Below, piece by piece: positions 17,468 through 27,363 of a stretch of 64,000 nt of DNA. The notes beneath the pieces are model-generated. The model ran no database searches. It saw only the letters and a program-made list of their open reading frames with translations, and had not been told where the DNA came from. A program made the position numbers and the translations under genes. Source of the DNA: Nitrosomonas marina (GTDB lineage Bacteria; Pseudomonadota; Gammaproteobacteria; Burkholderiales; Nitrosomonadaceae); the NCBI RefSeq assembly GCF_900111605.1, contig NZ_FOIA01000004.1, positions 62,001-126,000 of the forward strand, written 5' to 3'. Positions within the stretch are counted from its first letter, which is position 1, and the number at the start of each line of letters is the position of its first letter.

Positions 17468-18832
17468 TCAGGGTTTGTTGAAATTTTCTATGGGTTCGGC
17501 AATTAATCGTTCAATTTCATTAATCAATCGCTGGTAATCAGCCAAAGCCTGTAAATACAGCGTCTGATTCTGGAACAGAGTGCGCTGAGCATCTAGTAAT
17601 TCAAGAAAATTAAATCTTCCCAGTTCGTAACCTCTGCTAGCCATTCTGAAAGTTTCTCTGGCACCTGGCAGTATTTCGTTTCGCAGTTTATTGATTTGTG
17701 TATCCGCTGAAATTAACGATTCGTATGCCTGTGTAAGCAAAGCCCTTAATTGCAAATCGACAGCCGCCTGTTTATCCGCTGCCCTGTTTACGCGCTGTTG
17801 AGCAGCCAGGAGATTGCCTTGATTACGATCAAATACGGGAAGCGGAATCGACAAGCCCACCAATGCGGTCGTGTCATTGGGTATGTCATGGCCGTACCGC
17901 CGGATTCCAGCTGTAATGGTGACATCCGGGATGCGGCGTGCTTTTTCCAGGAGGAACAGTGCCTCGCGTTGTTCAAGATTCTTAAGGCTGCGAAGCGCTA
18001 GCGGGTTCTGCCGTACCCGGACTTCAAGTAACTGAAAATCGGGTATAGCTACAAATGATTCAAGATTCCCAAGTGCGCGTTCAAAGCGTGGTTCCGGGTT
18101 TCCCCAGAGTAATGCCAGTTGTTTGCGAAATGAAACCAGGTTGCGCTGCGCCTGTTCTACCTCGATTTCTGCTGTGGCAAGCGCTACTTGTGCTCGTGTT
18201 TTCTCCAATGGCGGCGCTTTCCCGGATTTTACTCGCTTGGAGGCTGCGTCAACTACTTTTTGGGCCAACTCCTGTCCGGCCAGGGCAAGCTTCATTCGTT
18301 CCTGTCCGGCCAGCACTTCCAGGAAAACATTGGCAACTTTTGCTATCAGGTCCAGTTGTCTTGCTGCATAGTCCTGTTCGGCGCTTTCCTGTGTCAATTG
18401 GGCGGCAAGTCTGCGTGCAGATCGTTTTCCGCCTATTTCAAATAACTGGCTGATGCGAATAGAATCGAATCTTGCTGCAGGTCCATGCGAGCGGGAAGTG
18501 ACATCTTCGGTGTCTAATTGTATGACCGGGTTAGGTAATAGTCCTGCCTGTGTAACGAGGCCTTGTAATGCCAGCGTTTCTTTTGCAAAAGCGGCCAAAT
18601 CGGGATTATGCAGCAGTGCCAGTTGGATTGCATGACTTAATGTGAGCTCATTTTCCTCTGCTGGTGTGTGCTGGATGATCGATGTCCCGGTTTGGTGACG
18701 GGCAGAAGCTCCTGGAGCATTGCTTTCCGCAACCGAAACCGCAGCAATAAAGAAGCTGAGTATTAGCAACAATAACAACCGGTATATAAAGTGGCGTGGT
18801 GATGACTCTGTTACTAATTCGTTAATGCGCAC
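17468..18832 (-). CDS. czcC: CzcC-like outer-membrane efflux channel (TolC family)
   Basis: About 454 residues; the outer-membrane component of the tripartite pump. A hydrophobic signal segment (FIYRLLLLLILSFFIAAVSVAES) is followed by two TolC-type repeats with long helices. The start is set at the GTG at 18832, with AAGAG upstream; the open frame continues upstream to 19129, but those residues have no family character. The gene ends 38 bp before czcB and is the first gene of the operon. Confidence 0.88.
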   Translation of the reverse strand: MRINELVTESSPRHFIYRLLLLLILSFFIAAVSVAESNAPGASARHQTGTSIIQHTPAEENELTLSHAIQLALLHNPDLAAFAKETLALQGLVTQAGLLPNPVIQLDTEDVTSRSHGPAARFDSIRISQLFEIGGKRSARRLAAQLTQESAEQDYAARQLDLIAKVANVFLEVLAGQERMKLALAGQELAQKVVDAASKRVKSGKAPPLEKTRAQVALATAEIEVEQAQRNLVSFRKQLALLWGNPEPRFERALGNLESFVAIPDFQLLEVRVRQNPLALRSLKNLEQREALFLLEKARRIPDVTITAGIRRYGHDIPNDTTALVGLSIPLPVFDRNQGNLLAAQQRVNRAADKQAAVDLQLRALLTQAYESLISADTQINKLRNEILPGARETFRMASRGYELGRFNFLELLDAQRTLFQNQTLYLQALADYQRLINEIERLIAEPIENFNKP

Positions 18833-19656
18833 GTTGAACTCTTGAGAGATCGCTATTTTGTTGCAATGGAGCAAAATGTGCAGATATAAAGTTGCAAAGC
18901 AGATTCTGGCAGTTGTCGAAAATCGCGCGGTAAACGATCGTGGCTTTGGTGTGTCGAAGTGATGATTTAATTTTAGTTTAGGTAAAATGCAGTATCTTAA
19001 TGCGTTCGGTTTTCTCTCAATTTTAATCAGCGAAGGTATTGATATAACGGTATAATAGTTGGTCTGGGTCGGGTGTGTTCTGGTACAGGTATGCTGATGT
19101 ATCGAAGTTCGTTTTATCAGCGGATACATGATATATCTGTGCTTGTCAGTGCGTTGCCGAGCAAGGCAGTTTAAAAATGCTTGAAGAATATGTGTAATTC
19201 ATCGGTGAAGACTGTCTCCCTGATCGGTATGCCAAGGATATTTTCAGTATAGCGATCAATGCCAATGCAGGAATAACCGTGTTAACAGAATGATTTCTCA
19301 TAAAAATAAGACGCATTTATAAGGCCGAGTATTTTTTCTACGCCACTTTTACCATCTGTTAATCTTATCACATGACTATGGTTTTTTTGACTTGCTGCAC
19401 CTGATGTGTACTAGCATGTCGATTTTTACGCACTAATCTTTTTTTCAAATGCCATAACAGGCTTCCCTATTTTTTAATTCTTTTTTTGTATGGCTTGTTG
19501 CCTGATGCATCACCGCTTGTGCGCGGACTGGTGTGAGTATTTGCGTGCGGCGTAGTGGTTGGTCGGGTTTTGGTCAATGTTTTCTATGTAACACTATGTT
19601 CAAAATGAACTTTGATTAAGTCTTTGTCATATATATAGAAATATCTTTGTTTTTTC
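18833..19656. other. Long intergenic region between divergent czcC and mraZ
   Basis: About 820 bp without a convincing gene. It is AT-rich with several T runs, and must hold the czc promoter on the minus strand. TTGACT at 19387-19392 with TACTAG at 19409-19414 is a weak plus-strand promoter candidate. Short frames on the minus strand near 19200-19300 have no recognisable similarity. No metal-regulator gene (CzcR/S, MerR type) lies next to the operon. Confidence 0.5.
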
Positions 19657-19685
19657 TTGACGTGTGGTTTTTTTTTGATTAAAGT
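19657..19685 (+). promoter_or_regulatory. Candidate main promoter of the dcw cluster (Pmra)
   Basis: TTGACG at 19657-19662, a 17-base spacer and TAAAGT at 19680-19685 match sigma-70 elements at 5/6 and 4/6 positions. It is placed 80 bp before mraZ. The -10 element overlaps the first MraZ box, consistent with repression of the operon by its own first product. Confidence 0.55.
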
Positions 19686-19718
19686 GGAAATAACTGTGGA
19701 ATTGTGGTTAATAGTGGG
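19684..19718 (+). promoter_or_regulatory. MraZ operator boxes (four GTGG direct repeats)
   Basis: GTGG occurs at 19684, 19696, 19704 and 19714, spacings of 12, 8 and 10 bp, immediately downstream of the promoter and upstream of mraZ. MraZ of other bacteria binds clustered TGGG or GTGG direct repeats about one helical turn apart before its own gene. The position and repeat pattern therefore fit autoregulation of the dcw cluster. Confidence 0.65.
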
Positions 19719-19764
19719 TAGAAGTAGTTCGAATTAACTTATCCTGTAACAATCAGAGGGCGAC

Positions 19765-20211
19765 ATGTTTCGAGGTGTCACGCAGCTCAGTTTGGATGCA
19801 AAAGGCAGAATTGCGATACCCGCAAGGTATCGCAATGAGCTGGCTTCCAAATGTTCCGGACATTTGATCGTGACCGCCGATCCGTCTAAATGCCTCCTGA
19901 TTTACCCCCAGCCAGTGTGGGAACCTATTGAGCAAAAATTAAGCGAGCTTTCCGGTTTTAATTCGAGAGTGCGAAGCATGCAGCGATTGTTGATCGGTAG
20001 TGCCTGTGATGTGGATATGGACGGAGCCGGGCGCATCCTGATTTCGCAACCGTTGCGCCGCTATGCGGGATTATCCAAAGACGTGGTTCTGGTTGGGCAG
20101 GGGGAAAAATTTGAACTTTGGGATGAGCAGCAATGGGATCTGCAAATTGAGGAGGCAGTTTCTTTCAGCGAGGATGATATGCCGCCAGAATTGGAAGGAT
20201 TTTCCTTGTGA
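19765..20211 (+). CDS. mraZ: Transcriptional regulator MraZ
   Basis: 148-residue protein with two AbrB/SpoVT-type DNA-binding repeats: FRGVTQLSLDAKGRIAIPAR at the N-terminus and DVDMDGAGRILISQPLRRYA in the second half. The DxKGR and GRILI motifs are family hallmarks. MraZ forms ring oligomers, binds repeats upstream of its gene and tunes dcw expression. It is the first gene of the cluster, as in most bacteria, with a candidate operator just upstream. Confidence 0.96.
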   Translation: MFRGVTQLSLDAKGRIAIPARYRNELASKCSGHLIVTADPSKCLLIYPQPVWEPIEQKLSELSGFNSRVRSMQRLLIGSACDVDMDGAGRILISQPLRRYAGLSKDVVLVGQGEKFELWDEQQWDLQIEEAVSFSEDDMPPELEGFSL

Positions 20212-20226
20212 AGTGGCGGTGATGGT

Positions 20227-21183
20227 TTGTCAGAGCATATTACAGTTTTGTTGCATGAGGCCATTGAGGCGTTGGCAATTAAACCGGAGGGTGTTTATGT
20301 GGATGGGACCTATGGAAGAGGTGGTCATAGCCGGCTGATCTTGTCGCGTTTGAGTCAGCATGGACAACTGATTGCCATAGACAGAGATCTGGCAGCCGTC
20401 GCGGCAGGAGAGCAGATGGTGCAGGCGCATTCGGCACGTCAGATGCCGAGATTCGAAATCCGGCATGCTGCTTTCTCTCAAATGCGCCAGGTGCTGCATC
20501 AAATGGGTGTACAGAGAGTGGACGGGATTTTATTGGATCTGGGTATGTCCTCGCCACAATTGAATGCTGAGAGGGGTTTTAGTTTACGGGCGGATGGTCC
20601 GCTGGATATGCGAATGGATGTCAGTAAAGGGATGACAGCCGCGCAGTGGATTGAAACAATTTCTGAAACTGAATTAGAAAAGGTGATTAGAGAATATGGC
20701 GAAGAACGGTATGCTCGGTCGATTGCAAGAGCGATTGTTGTGGCAAGAGCGCGGCAGCCTATTGTTACCACATTGCAACTTGCCAAGATTGTTACAGCGG
20801 TCGTGCGCTCACGTGAGCGTAAGCGGGAGGGCCAGCAGAGTCCGGCGACGCGTACTTTTCAGGCGATACGGATCGCTATCAATCAGGAACTTGAGGAACT
20901 GTCGTTAGCATTGCAGCAAAGTGCGGACCTGCTGAAGGTTGGCGGTCGGTTGGTTGTGATTAGCTTTCATTCTTTGGAAGACAGAATGGTAAAACGTTTT
21001 ATGCGAGAGTCTGCGGGAGTTGATAGGGTGCCGCGTAACATACCTTTGCGGGAAACGGAGCTGCAGCGATTCAGTCATCGGCAATTTAAAGTAATTGGAA
21101 AAGCAATACGCCCAAGGCAGCAGGAAATTGAGGCAAATAGCCGGTCCCGAAGTGCAGTAATGCGCGTGGCTGAGCGCGCATGA
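20227..21183 (+). CDS. rsmH: 16S rRNA m4C1402 methyltransferase
   Basis: RsmH (formerly MraW) methylates N4 of C1402 in the 16S rRNA decoding centre. The 318 residues start from TTG (SEHITVLLHEAIEAL), a typical N-terminus. Motifs: YVDGTYGRGGHS (SAM binding; the usual DGTxGxGGHS), DGILLDLGMSSPQL, RGFSLRADGPLDMRM and VISFHSLEDRMVKRF. It follows mraZ by 15 bp. Confidence 0.96.
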   Translation: MSEHITVLLHEAIEALAIKPEGVYVDGTYGRGGHSRLILSRLSQHGQLIAIDRDLAAVAAGEQMVQAHSARQMPRFEIRHAAFSQMRQVLHQMGVQRVDGILLDLGMSSPQLNAERGFSLRADGPLDMRMDVSKGMTAAQWIETISETELEKVIREYGEERYARSIARAIVVARARQPIVTTLQLAKIVTAVVRSRERKREGQQSPATRTFQAIRIAINQELEELSLALQQSADLLKVGGRLVVISFHSLEDRMVKRFMRESAGVDRVPRNIPLRETELQRFSHRQFKVIGKAIRPRQQEIEANSRSRSAVMRVAERA

Positions 21184-21186
21184 TGT

Positions 21187-21498
21187 ATGTTTAAGATTAA
21201 TTTGGTTCTGGTTGCGTTGCTGGTGATATGTGCTTTAGGCGTGGTGGCTGCACAGCATGAAGCGCGCAAGTTGAACATGGCCTGGGAAAATGAAAGAAAG
21301 GTTGCACGCAAACTGGAGATTGAATGGGGAAAGCTGCAACTAGAGCAAAGTACGCTTATCGCGCGCAGACAGATTGAAAATGCTGCCAGAATGCAATTGA
21401 ATATGGAGGTTCCATCTGCAGATTATGTTCAAATTATTTCAACCAGAAAAGTGGATGAGTCGCGTTGGGTAGTGCTTGATAATGCTAAGACATATTAA
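21187..21498 (+). CDS. ftsL: Cell division protein FtsL
   Basis: 103-residue bitopic membrane protein. One membrane helix (about residues 5-22) is followed by a periplasmic coiled coil (EARKLNMAWENERKVARKLE). FtsL bridges FtsQ/FtsB and the FtsWI synthase in the divisome. It starts three bases after rsmH and overlaps the beginning of ftsI, which supports identification despite low sequence conservation. Confidence 0.88.
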   Translation: MFKINLVLVALLVICALGVVAAQHEARKLNMAWENERKVARKLEIEWGKLQLEQSTLIARRQIENAARMQLNMEVPSADYVQIISTRKVDESRWVVLDNAKTY

Positions 21499-23218
21499 TC
21501 GAACAGTGGTCGCGCAAGTCAGTATGCCCGCAGGGCGTGCGAGAGTGCTATTGGGTCTGTTGATTTTGGGAATGACTGGTTTGTTAGTGCGCGCAGCTTA
21601 CTTGCAGGGCATGCAAAATGATTTTTTGCAGCAGGAAGGCGAGGCGCGCTTCAGTCGGGTTGTTGAAATGAGCGCGGACCGGGGAATGATTATTGATCGT
21701 AATGGAGAAATACTGGCTATCAGTTCACCCGTTGCCTCTGTGTATGCCGATCCACAATTAATCGCAATTAATCCTACGCAATTAAGAGAGTTGTCAGGTT
21801 TGCTCGCGATGGATGAAGCCGAAGTTGAGCGGAGGATTAATCGCGAGCAAACACGCTTTGTGTATCTTAAGCGACAGATTGTGCCAGAAGTGGCCGAACG
21901 TATCCATGCATTAAAAATTCCGGGTATCGCGTTTGAAACAGAGTTTAAGCGGTATTATCCCGAAGGGGAAGGAACGGCGCATGTTGTCGGGTTCACCGAT
22001 ATCAACGATCAGGGGCAGGAGGGTGTGGAGCGTGGATGGAATGCGGTACTTGCGGGTGAAATAGGTAGTCGTCGAGTAATCAAGGACAATAAAGGGCGAA
22101 TAATAGAAGATGTAGAAAATATTCGTGTGCCAAAACCGGGGCGGGATGTTGCTTTGTCACTCGATAGACGAATTCAGCATATTGCGCATCGCGAATTAAA
22201 GAAAGCTGTTGCAATCCATAAAGCCAAGGCTGGCAGTATCGTGGTATTAGATGCACAAACTGGCGAGGTGCTTGCCTTGACGAATTTTCCAGTTTACAAC
22301 CCAAATTCACGATCGAGTATCACTAGCGAAAGAATTCGAAATCGAGCCCTAACTGATACGTTTGAACCTGGTTCGACGCTTAAACCTTTTCCTGTTGCGG
22401 TGGCGATTGAAACCGGTCATGTCAATCCGGGCACTCAGCTTCAGACATCTCCTGGAACATATAAAGTTGGCAGGTCGGTGATTCGGGATGTAAGCGATAA
22501 AGGTATGCTGTCGGTTGCAGAGATCATTCAGGTTTCAAGTAATGTCGGTATGGTCAAGATAGCTTTGTCGCTGCCATCGCAGACATTGTGGGAGATATAT
22601 GACAATGTCGGTTTTGGTATGCCTGTTGGCACAGGTTACCCGGGAGAAGCAAACGGTCTGTTGCGTCCCTATAACCGGTGGCGGCCGGTCGAGCAGGCAA
22701 CCATGTCATTTGGTCATGGTATTTCAGTTTCTTTGATACAGCTGGCTCGCGCTTACACAATTTTTACAACTGGTGGCGAACTCAAGCCGGTTACTCTGGA
22801 GAAACAAGAGTTTCCAGTGATGGGGCAGCGAGTTATATCCAAGGAAACGGCAATGGCCGTCAGTCAAATGCTTGAAATGGCTACCCAGCCTGCTGGTACA
22901 GCCCCGCTTGCCCAGGTAAATGGTTATCGCGTAGCCGGTAAAACCGGGACGGCGCATAAACTAATCGATGGTAAGTATGCAAAAAAACAATATATTTCCT
23001 CATTTGTCGGGTATGCGCCTGCTTCAAATCCGCGTCTTATTATCGCTGTAATGTTGGATGAGCCATCCGCAGGAAAGTATTTTGGTGGTGCAGTAGCGGC
23101 GCCGGTATTCAGTCAGGTGATGTCGGGAGCGTTGCGTATTTTGAATGTGCCGCATGATGCTGCTGCAAATAATATAGTGAGATATCTGTTTGTTTCGCCG
23201 GAAGAACAAGAGGGATGA
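21482..23218 (+). CDS. ftsI: Penicillin-binding protein 3, septal transpeptidase
   Basis: FtsI cross-links septal peptidoglycan. The protein of about 578 residues has an N-terminal membrane helix, a pedestal domain, and a transpeptidase domain with the catalytic Ser in EPGSTLKPF, the SSN motif in QVSSNVGMVK and the KTG motif in VAGKTGTAHK. The ATG at 21482 (MLRHINRTVV) is preferred; a TTG two codons earlier is possible. It overlaps both ftsL (17 bp) and murE (4 bp). Confidence 0.95.
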   Translation: MLRHINRTVVAQVSMPAGRARVLLGLLILGMTGLLVRAAYLQGMQNDFLQQEGEARFSRVVEMSADRGMIIDRNGEILAISSPVASVYADPQLIAINPTQLRELSGLLAMDEAEVERRINREQTRFVYLKRQIVPEVAERIHALKIPGIAFETEFKRYYPEGEGTAHVVGFTDINDQGQEGVERGWNAVLAGEIGSRRVIKDNKGRIIEDVENIRVPKPGRDVALSLDRRIQHIAHRELKKAVAIHKAKAGSIVVLDAQTGEVLALTNFPVYNPNSRSSITSERIRNRALTDTFEPGSTLKPFPVAVAIETGHVNPGTQLQTSPGTYKVGRSVIRDVSDKGMLSVAEIIQVSSNVGMVKIALSLPSQTLWEIYDNVGFGMPVGTGYPGEANGLLRPYNRWRPVEQATMSFGHGISVSLIQLARAYTIFTTGGELKPVTLEKQEFPVMGQRVISKETAMAVSQMLEMATQPAGTAPLAQVNGYRVAGKTGTAHKLIDGKYAKKQYISSFVGYAPASNPRLIIAVMLDEPSAGKYFGGAVAAPVFSQVMSGALRILNVPHDAAANNIVRYLFVSPEEQEG

Positions 23219-24768
23219 TGCCAGTAAGGTTTGAACGTATGAGTAGATCATTTGATGTTCATCAACTGAAAAAACTGGGTGTGCCCATTGCAAACCTTGC
23301 TACTGACAGCCGGTGCGTTCAGCCAGGAGATATATTCCTCGCTTATCCGGGACGGAAAGTCGACTCACGCAAAATGATAGCGCAGGCAATATCAGCAGGT
23401 GCCAGTGCAGTTGTATGGGAAGCACAAGGGTTTGCCTGGAATCCTTTGTGGAAAGTGCCGTCACTAGCTGTTCCAGGCTTGAAAGAAAAAATAGGACTGA
23501 TCGCGGACATGGTATATGGCCATCCATCAAGCAAATTGTGCGTAGTCGGTTTTACCGGAACAAACGGCAAGACATCGTGCAGTCACTGGTATGCACAGGC
23601 AATGAGTATTTTGCAAAAAAAAACGGCCGTGATCGGAACGTTGGGTAACGGTTTTGTGGATGAACTGGAACCAACAGTGAATACCACTCCCGATCCAGTA
23701 TTTTTACAAAAATGTTTGCGGCAATTTTTGCAGCGTGGCGCAGAAAATGTTGCAGTTGAGGTTTCTTCGCACGGGATTGAGCAGGGAAGAATTAATGGTA
23801 CCGCGCTGGCTGTTGCGGTATTGACAAATTTGTCTCGTGATCATCTGGATTATCACAGAGATATGGATGCTTATGCTGCAACCAAGGCACGGATGTTTTT
23901 CTGGCCAGACTTGAAATATGCGGTGCTCAATCTTGACGATGTGCTTGGAATTGAACTATTACAACAGCTTGGGCAAAAGCCCATCCAAATTATCGGATAC
24001 AGTTTTCAAAAAGATGTTGTCAGCTCTGTTTCTCAGCAATGCAATATGTTATACGGCTCGAATCTAGAATCCGATTTGCAGGGCCTTTCGTTTGATATTG
24101 AATATCAGGATAATTTTGATAGATTGGAAGTTGGGTTGGTGGGCAGGTTTAATGCAGTCAATTTACTGGCAGTGGCGGCAGCGCTGCTTGCAAGTGGCGT
24201 TACCTTTCCAGAGGCAGTGCGTGCCCTGCAGGCCGTAAAGCCAATTACAGGGCGGATGGAAAAATTCGGAGGAAATGGTCGGCCGGTCGTCATCGTTGAC
24301 TACGCGCATACACCGGATGCCTTGGAAAAGGTATTGATGGCTTTACGAGAGATGCTGCAGCACAAGTCATTAAGAAAAGCAAGTCGTAAAACAGGTCGTT
24401 TGCATTGCGTGTTGGGGTGTGGCGGAGACAGAGACAAAGGCAAGCGTCGACTGATTGGCGAGGTGGCTACACGCATAGCAGATGAAGTTATTTTCACAAG
24501 TGATAATCCACGTAACGAAGATCCTGAAGCAATCATCGACGATATCATTGCGGGTGCGGTCAGAGCAAACTACCAGATGGAGGTCAATCGCGAACTGGCA
24601 ATTTACCAGTCAATCAGCAGCGCATCAGACAGCGATGTCGTATTGGTTGCCGGCAAGGGACATGAAGTATTTCAGGAAATCAAAGGTCAGAGATTCCCAT
24701 TGAGTGATGCAGCCGTTGTACAACAGGTGTTGCATGATTTGTCGGTCAGAAAAAGAGGGCGGGCATGA
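23215..24768 (+). CDS. murE: UDP-MurNAc-L-Ala-D-Glu:meso-diaminopimelate ligase
   Basis: MurE adds the third residue of the peptidoglycan stem. 517 residues; ATP-binding loop FTGTNGKTSC, carbamylated-Lys region, and the specificity motif SDNPRNEDP, which is the meso-diaminopimelate form. That indicates a standard Gram-negative A1gamma-type cell wall. ATGA-type overlaps at both ends with ftsI and murF imply translational coupling. Confidence 0.96.
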   Translation: MMPVRFERMSRSFDVHQLKKLGVPIANLATDSRCVQPGDIFLAYPGRKVDSRKMIAQAISAGASAVVWEAQGFAWNPLWKVPSLAVPGLKEKIGLIADMVYGHPSSKLCVVGFTGTNGKTSCSHWYAQAMSILQKKTAVIGTLGNGFVDELEPTVNTTPDPVFLQKCLRQFLQRGAENVAVEVSSHGIEQGRINGTALAVAVLTNLSRDHLDYHRDMDAYAATKARMFFWPDLKYAVLNLDDVLGIELLQQLGQKPIQIIGYSFQKDVVSSVSQQCNMLYGSNLESDLQGLSFDIEYQDNFDRLEVGLVGRFNAVNLLAVAAALLASGVTFPEAVRALQAVKPITGRMEKFGGNGRPVVIVDYAHTPDALEKVLMALREMLQHKSLRKASRKTGRLHCVLGCGGDRDKGKRRLIGEVATRIADEVIFTSDNPRNEDPEAIIDDIIAGAVRANYQMEVNRELAIYQSISSASDSDVVLVAGKGHEVFQEIKGQRFPLSDAAVVQQVLHDLSVRKRGRA

Positions 24769-26177
24769 TGCAATTGCAAGAGGCCGCCCAAATATTACAT
24801 GCGCGCTGGCGGGGAGAAAACGTCTGGTTCACAGGAGTGAGCACGGATAGCAGGACCTTGCGAAAAGGTGATCTTTTTGTTGCATTATCCGGCGAGCGGT
24901 TTGATGGGTGCCGGTTTGTGGAAGATGCGCATAATAACGGTGCGGTTGCTGCTATGGTAAGTCAGAAAACTGAAGCTGACTCGGTATCAACAGAGATGCC
25001 GTTTATTTTTGTCGACGATGCGCGTATAGGTTTGGGGCAATTGGCAGCTTACTGGCGCGCACAGTTTTCTATGCCACTTATAGCGGTTACCGGTAGTAAC
25101 GGTAAAACAACGGTGAAGGACATGCTGGCCTTGATTCTGGGTCAGTCCACTTCCAATCTGATTGATGCGTTCGAGAATTCACCGGCTAAACCTGTCGTTT
25201 TGGCTACAGAAGGAAATCTGAATAATGATATCGGTATGCCGCTCATGCTGTTACGGATGCGCGATTTTCATCGATTTGTTGTAATTGAGATGGGTATGAA
25301 TCATATGGGTGAGATTGCCTATCTGACGCAATTGGCTAAACCTGATGTGGCAATCATAACCAATGCCGGCCTGGCGCATATACAGGGGTTAGGGTCAGTT
25401 GAAGCGGTTGCCCAGGCCAAAGGCGAGATTTTTTCAGGTTTGAATGCCCGGGGAACTGCTGTGATTAATGCAGATGATCAACATGCACCTTTGTGGCGCA
25501 CACTTGCCAGTGATCGAACAGTTATTGATTTTGGACTTAATAAAAAGGTTAATCCGCAGGTTTTTGCGGAATATCAGTCAGATATTGGTGGCAGCAAATT
25601 ATTACTCCATTTGCCAGACGGCGGAATTGAAGTCGATTTGCAGGTGCCGGGTGTGCACAATATCCGTAATGCATTGGCTGCTGCCGCTGCAGCAGTGGCT
25701 GTTGGTGTTGATAAAAAATCAATTGCAGCAGGATTGCATTCTTTTAAAGGTGTGCAGGGGCGTCTGCAGAAAAAGCGTGGTCGTCACAATTCTGTGCTCA
25801 TTGATGACAGTTATAACGCAAACCCTGAATCAGTTCGTGCTGCTCTGGCGGTGTTGTCTACTGCCAAAGGGAAGAAGGTTTTGGTGCTTGGCGATATGGG
25901 TGAGTTGGGTGAGCCGTCGATTGATCTGCATCGCATAATCGGCAAAGAGGCGCGGTTAGCCAAATTAGACAAGCTGTTAACAATCGGGGAATTGAGCAAA
26001 TATACGAGCGAGGCATTCGGACATAATGCTCAGCATTTTACTGACATGAACTCGCTGCTTGATTGCGCTGAACAATTGTTAAATGCTGATGTAACAATGC
26101 TGGTCAAGGGGTCGCGTTTTATGCGTATGGAGCAGATCATGAAACGACTGGTAAATCCTAGTGCTGAAGGGAAATAA
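24765..26177 (+). CDS. murF: UDP-MurNAc-tripeptide:D-Ala-D-Ala ligase
   Basis: MurF attaches D-Ala-D-Ala to complete the UDP-MurNAc-pentapeptide. 470 residues with the ATP loop VTGSNGKTTVKDML, IEMGMNHMGEI and the DDSYNANPESVRAAL motif near residue 345, all family signatures. It overlaps murE by four bases. About 100 bp without a gene separate it from mraY. Confidence 0.96.
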   Translation: MMQLQEAAQILHARWRGENVWFTGVSTDSRTLRKGDLFVALSGERFDGCRFVEDAHNNGAVAAMVSQKTEADSVSTEMPFIFVDDARIGLGQLAAYWRAQFSMPLIAVTGSNGKTTVKDMLALILGQSTSNLIDAFENSPAKPVVLATEGNLNNDIGMPLMLLRMRDFHRFVVIEMGMNHMGEIAYLTQLAKPDVAIITNAGLAHIQGLGSVEAVAQAKGEIFSGLNARGTAVINADDQHAPLWRTLASDRTVIDFGLNKKVNPQVFAEYQSDIGGSKLLLHLPDGGIEVDLQVPGVHNIRNALAAAAAAVAVGVDKKSIAAGLHSFKGVQGRLQKKRGRHNSVLIDDSYNANPESVRAALAVLSTAKGKKVLVLGDMGELGEPSIDLHRIIGKEARLAKLDKLLTIGELSKYTSEAFGHNAQHFTDMNSLLDCAEQLLNADVTMLVKGSRFMRMEQIMKRLVNPSAEGK

Positions 26178-26277
26178 CGTGTTGTGTGATTGTGCTCATA
26201 AAACACAGAAGAATTTAAAAACAATGCGGACAGACAATGATGATACGACTTGAAATAGTGCGACTGGAGAAACCGTT

Positions 26278-27363
26278 ATGTTGCTAGAGTTTTCGCAATG
26301 GTTGGCTCAGGATATACGCGCATTCAATGTTTTCAGCTATATTACCTTACGTACTATGCTGGCTGCGCTGACCGCTCTCGCAATCTCATTTTTGATTGGG
26401 CCAACCATGATCCGTAAGCTCACAGCGTATAAAATCGGCCAATCGGTTCGTGACGACGGTCCACAAACACATTTGATTAAAGCTGGCACGCCGACAATGG
26501 GCGGAGCTTTAATTCTCGTTGCAATTGTGTTGACAACTTTACTATGGGCAGACTTGGGTAATCAGTATATCTGGGTTGTGCTTCTGACTACGCTGGGATT
26601 TGGAATTATCGGCTGGATTGATGATTATCGTAAAGTCGTTTATCGGAATCCAAAGGGGTTGTCAGCCCGTAACAAGTTTTTCTGGCAATCAGTGATTGCA
26701 TTGATTGTTGCGCTGTATCTTGCGTTGACAGCCGAATTGCCCGAACAGACAGAAATGATTGTGCCTTTTTTCAAGGAAATAGCGATTCCGCTGGGTATGG
26801 CTGGCTTCGTCGTTTTGACTTATCTGGTTATAGTCGGCACCAGTAATGCAGTCAATCTGACAGACGGACTGGATGGTCTGGCTATCATGCCGACAGTAAT
26901 GATTGGCGGCGCTTTGGCAATTTTTGCTTATGTGGCAGGTCATGTTGTTTTTGCAAACTATCTTGGTATTCCGTATATACCGAATGCCGGAGAATTGTCG
27001 GTTTTTTGCGGTGCCTTAGCGGGTGCCGGACTGGCATTTCTCTGGTTTAACACATATCCGGCAGAAGTGTTTATGGGGGATGTCGGTGCCTTGTCTCTGG
27101 GCGCGGCACTTGGTGTGATTACTGTAATTGTCCGGCAGGAGATTGTGTTAATTATTATGGGCGGCGTGTTTGTGATGGAAGCGCTGTCAGTTATGTTGCA
27201 GGTGGCTTCGTTTAAACTGACCGGACGGCGTGTATTTCGAATGGCACCGCTGCATCATCATTTCGAATTAAAGGGATGGAAGGAGAATCAAGTTGTTGTA
27301 AGGTTCTGGATTATTACCATTATTCTTGTGTTGGTGGGTTTGTCGACATTAAAGCTAAGATGA
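26278..27363 (+). CDS. mraY: Phospho-MurNAc-pentapeptide transferase
   Basis: MraY makes lipid I by moving phospho-MurNAc-pentapeptide to undecaprenyl phosphate in the inner membrane. 361 residues and about ten helices; signature loops are [26 protein letters not shown] and the C-terminal [11 protein letters not shown]. Length is normal. The stop overlaps the murD ATG by the sequence ATGA. Confidence 0.97.
   Translation: MLLEFSQWLAQDIRAFNVFSYITLRTMLAALTALAISFLIGPTMIRKLTAYKIGQSVRDDGPQTHLIKAGTPTMGGALILVAIVLTTLLWADLGNQYIWVVLLTTLGFGIIGWIDDYRKVVYRNPKGLSARNKFFWQSVIALIVALYLALTAELPEQTEMIVPFFKEIAIPLGMAGFVVLTYLVIVGTSNAVNLTDGLDGLAIMPTVMIGGALAIFAYVAGHVVFANYLGIPYIPNAGELSVFCGALAGAGLAFLWFNTYPAEVFMGDVGALSLGAALGVITVIVRQEIVLIIMGGVFVMEALSVMLQVASFKLTGRRVFRMAPLHHHFELKGWKENQVVVRFWIITIILVLVGLSTLKLR

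Noticed and set aside
18833..19129. Upstream extension of czcC to 19129
   Set aside because: The extra residues lack family character, and the signal peptide follows the GTG at 18832.
19200..19300. Short minus-strand frame with IDRYTENILGIPI
   Set aside because: At first it looked like a transposase or enzyme remnant, but I could not match it to any family, and it is only about 35 codons.
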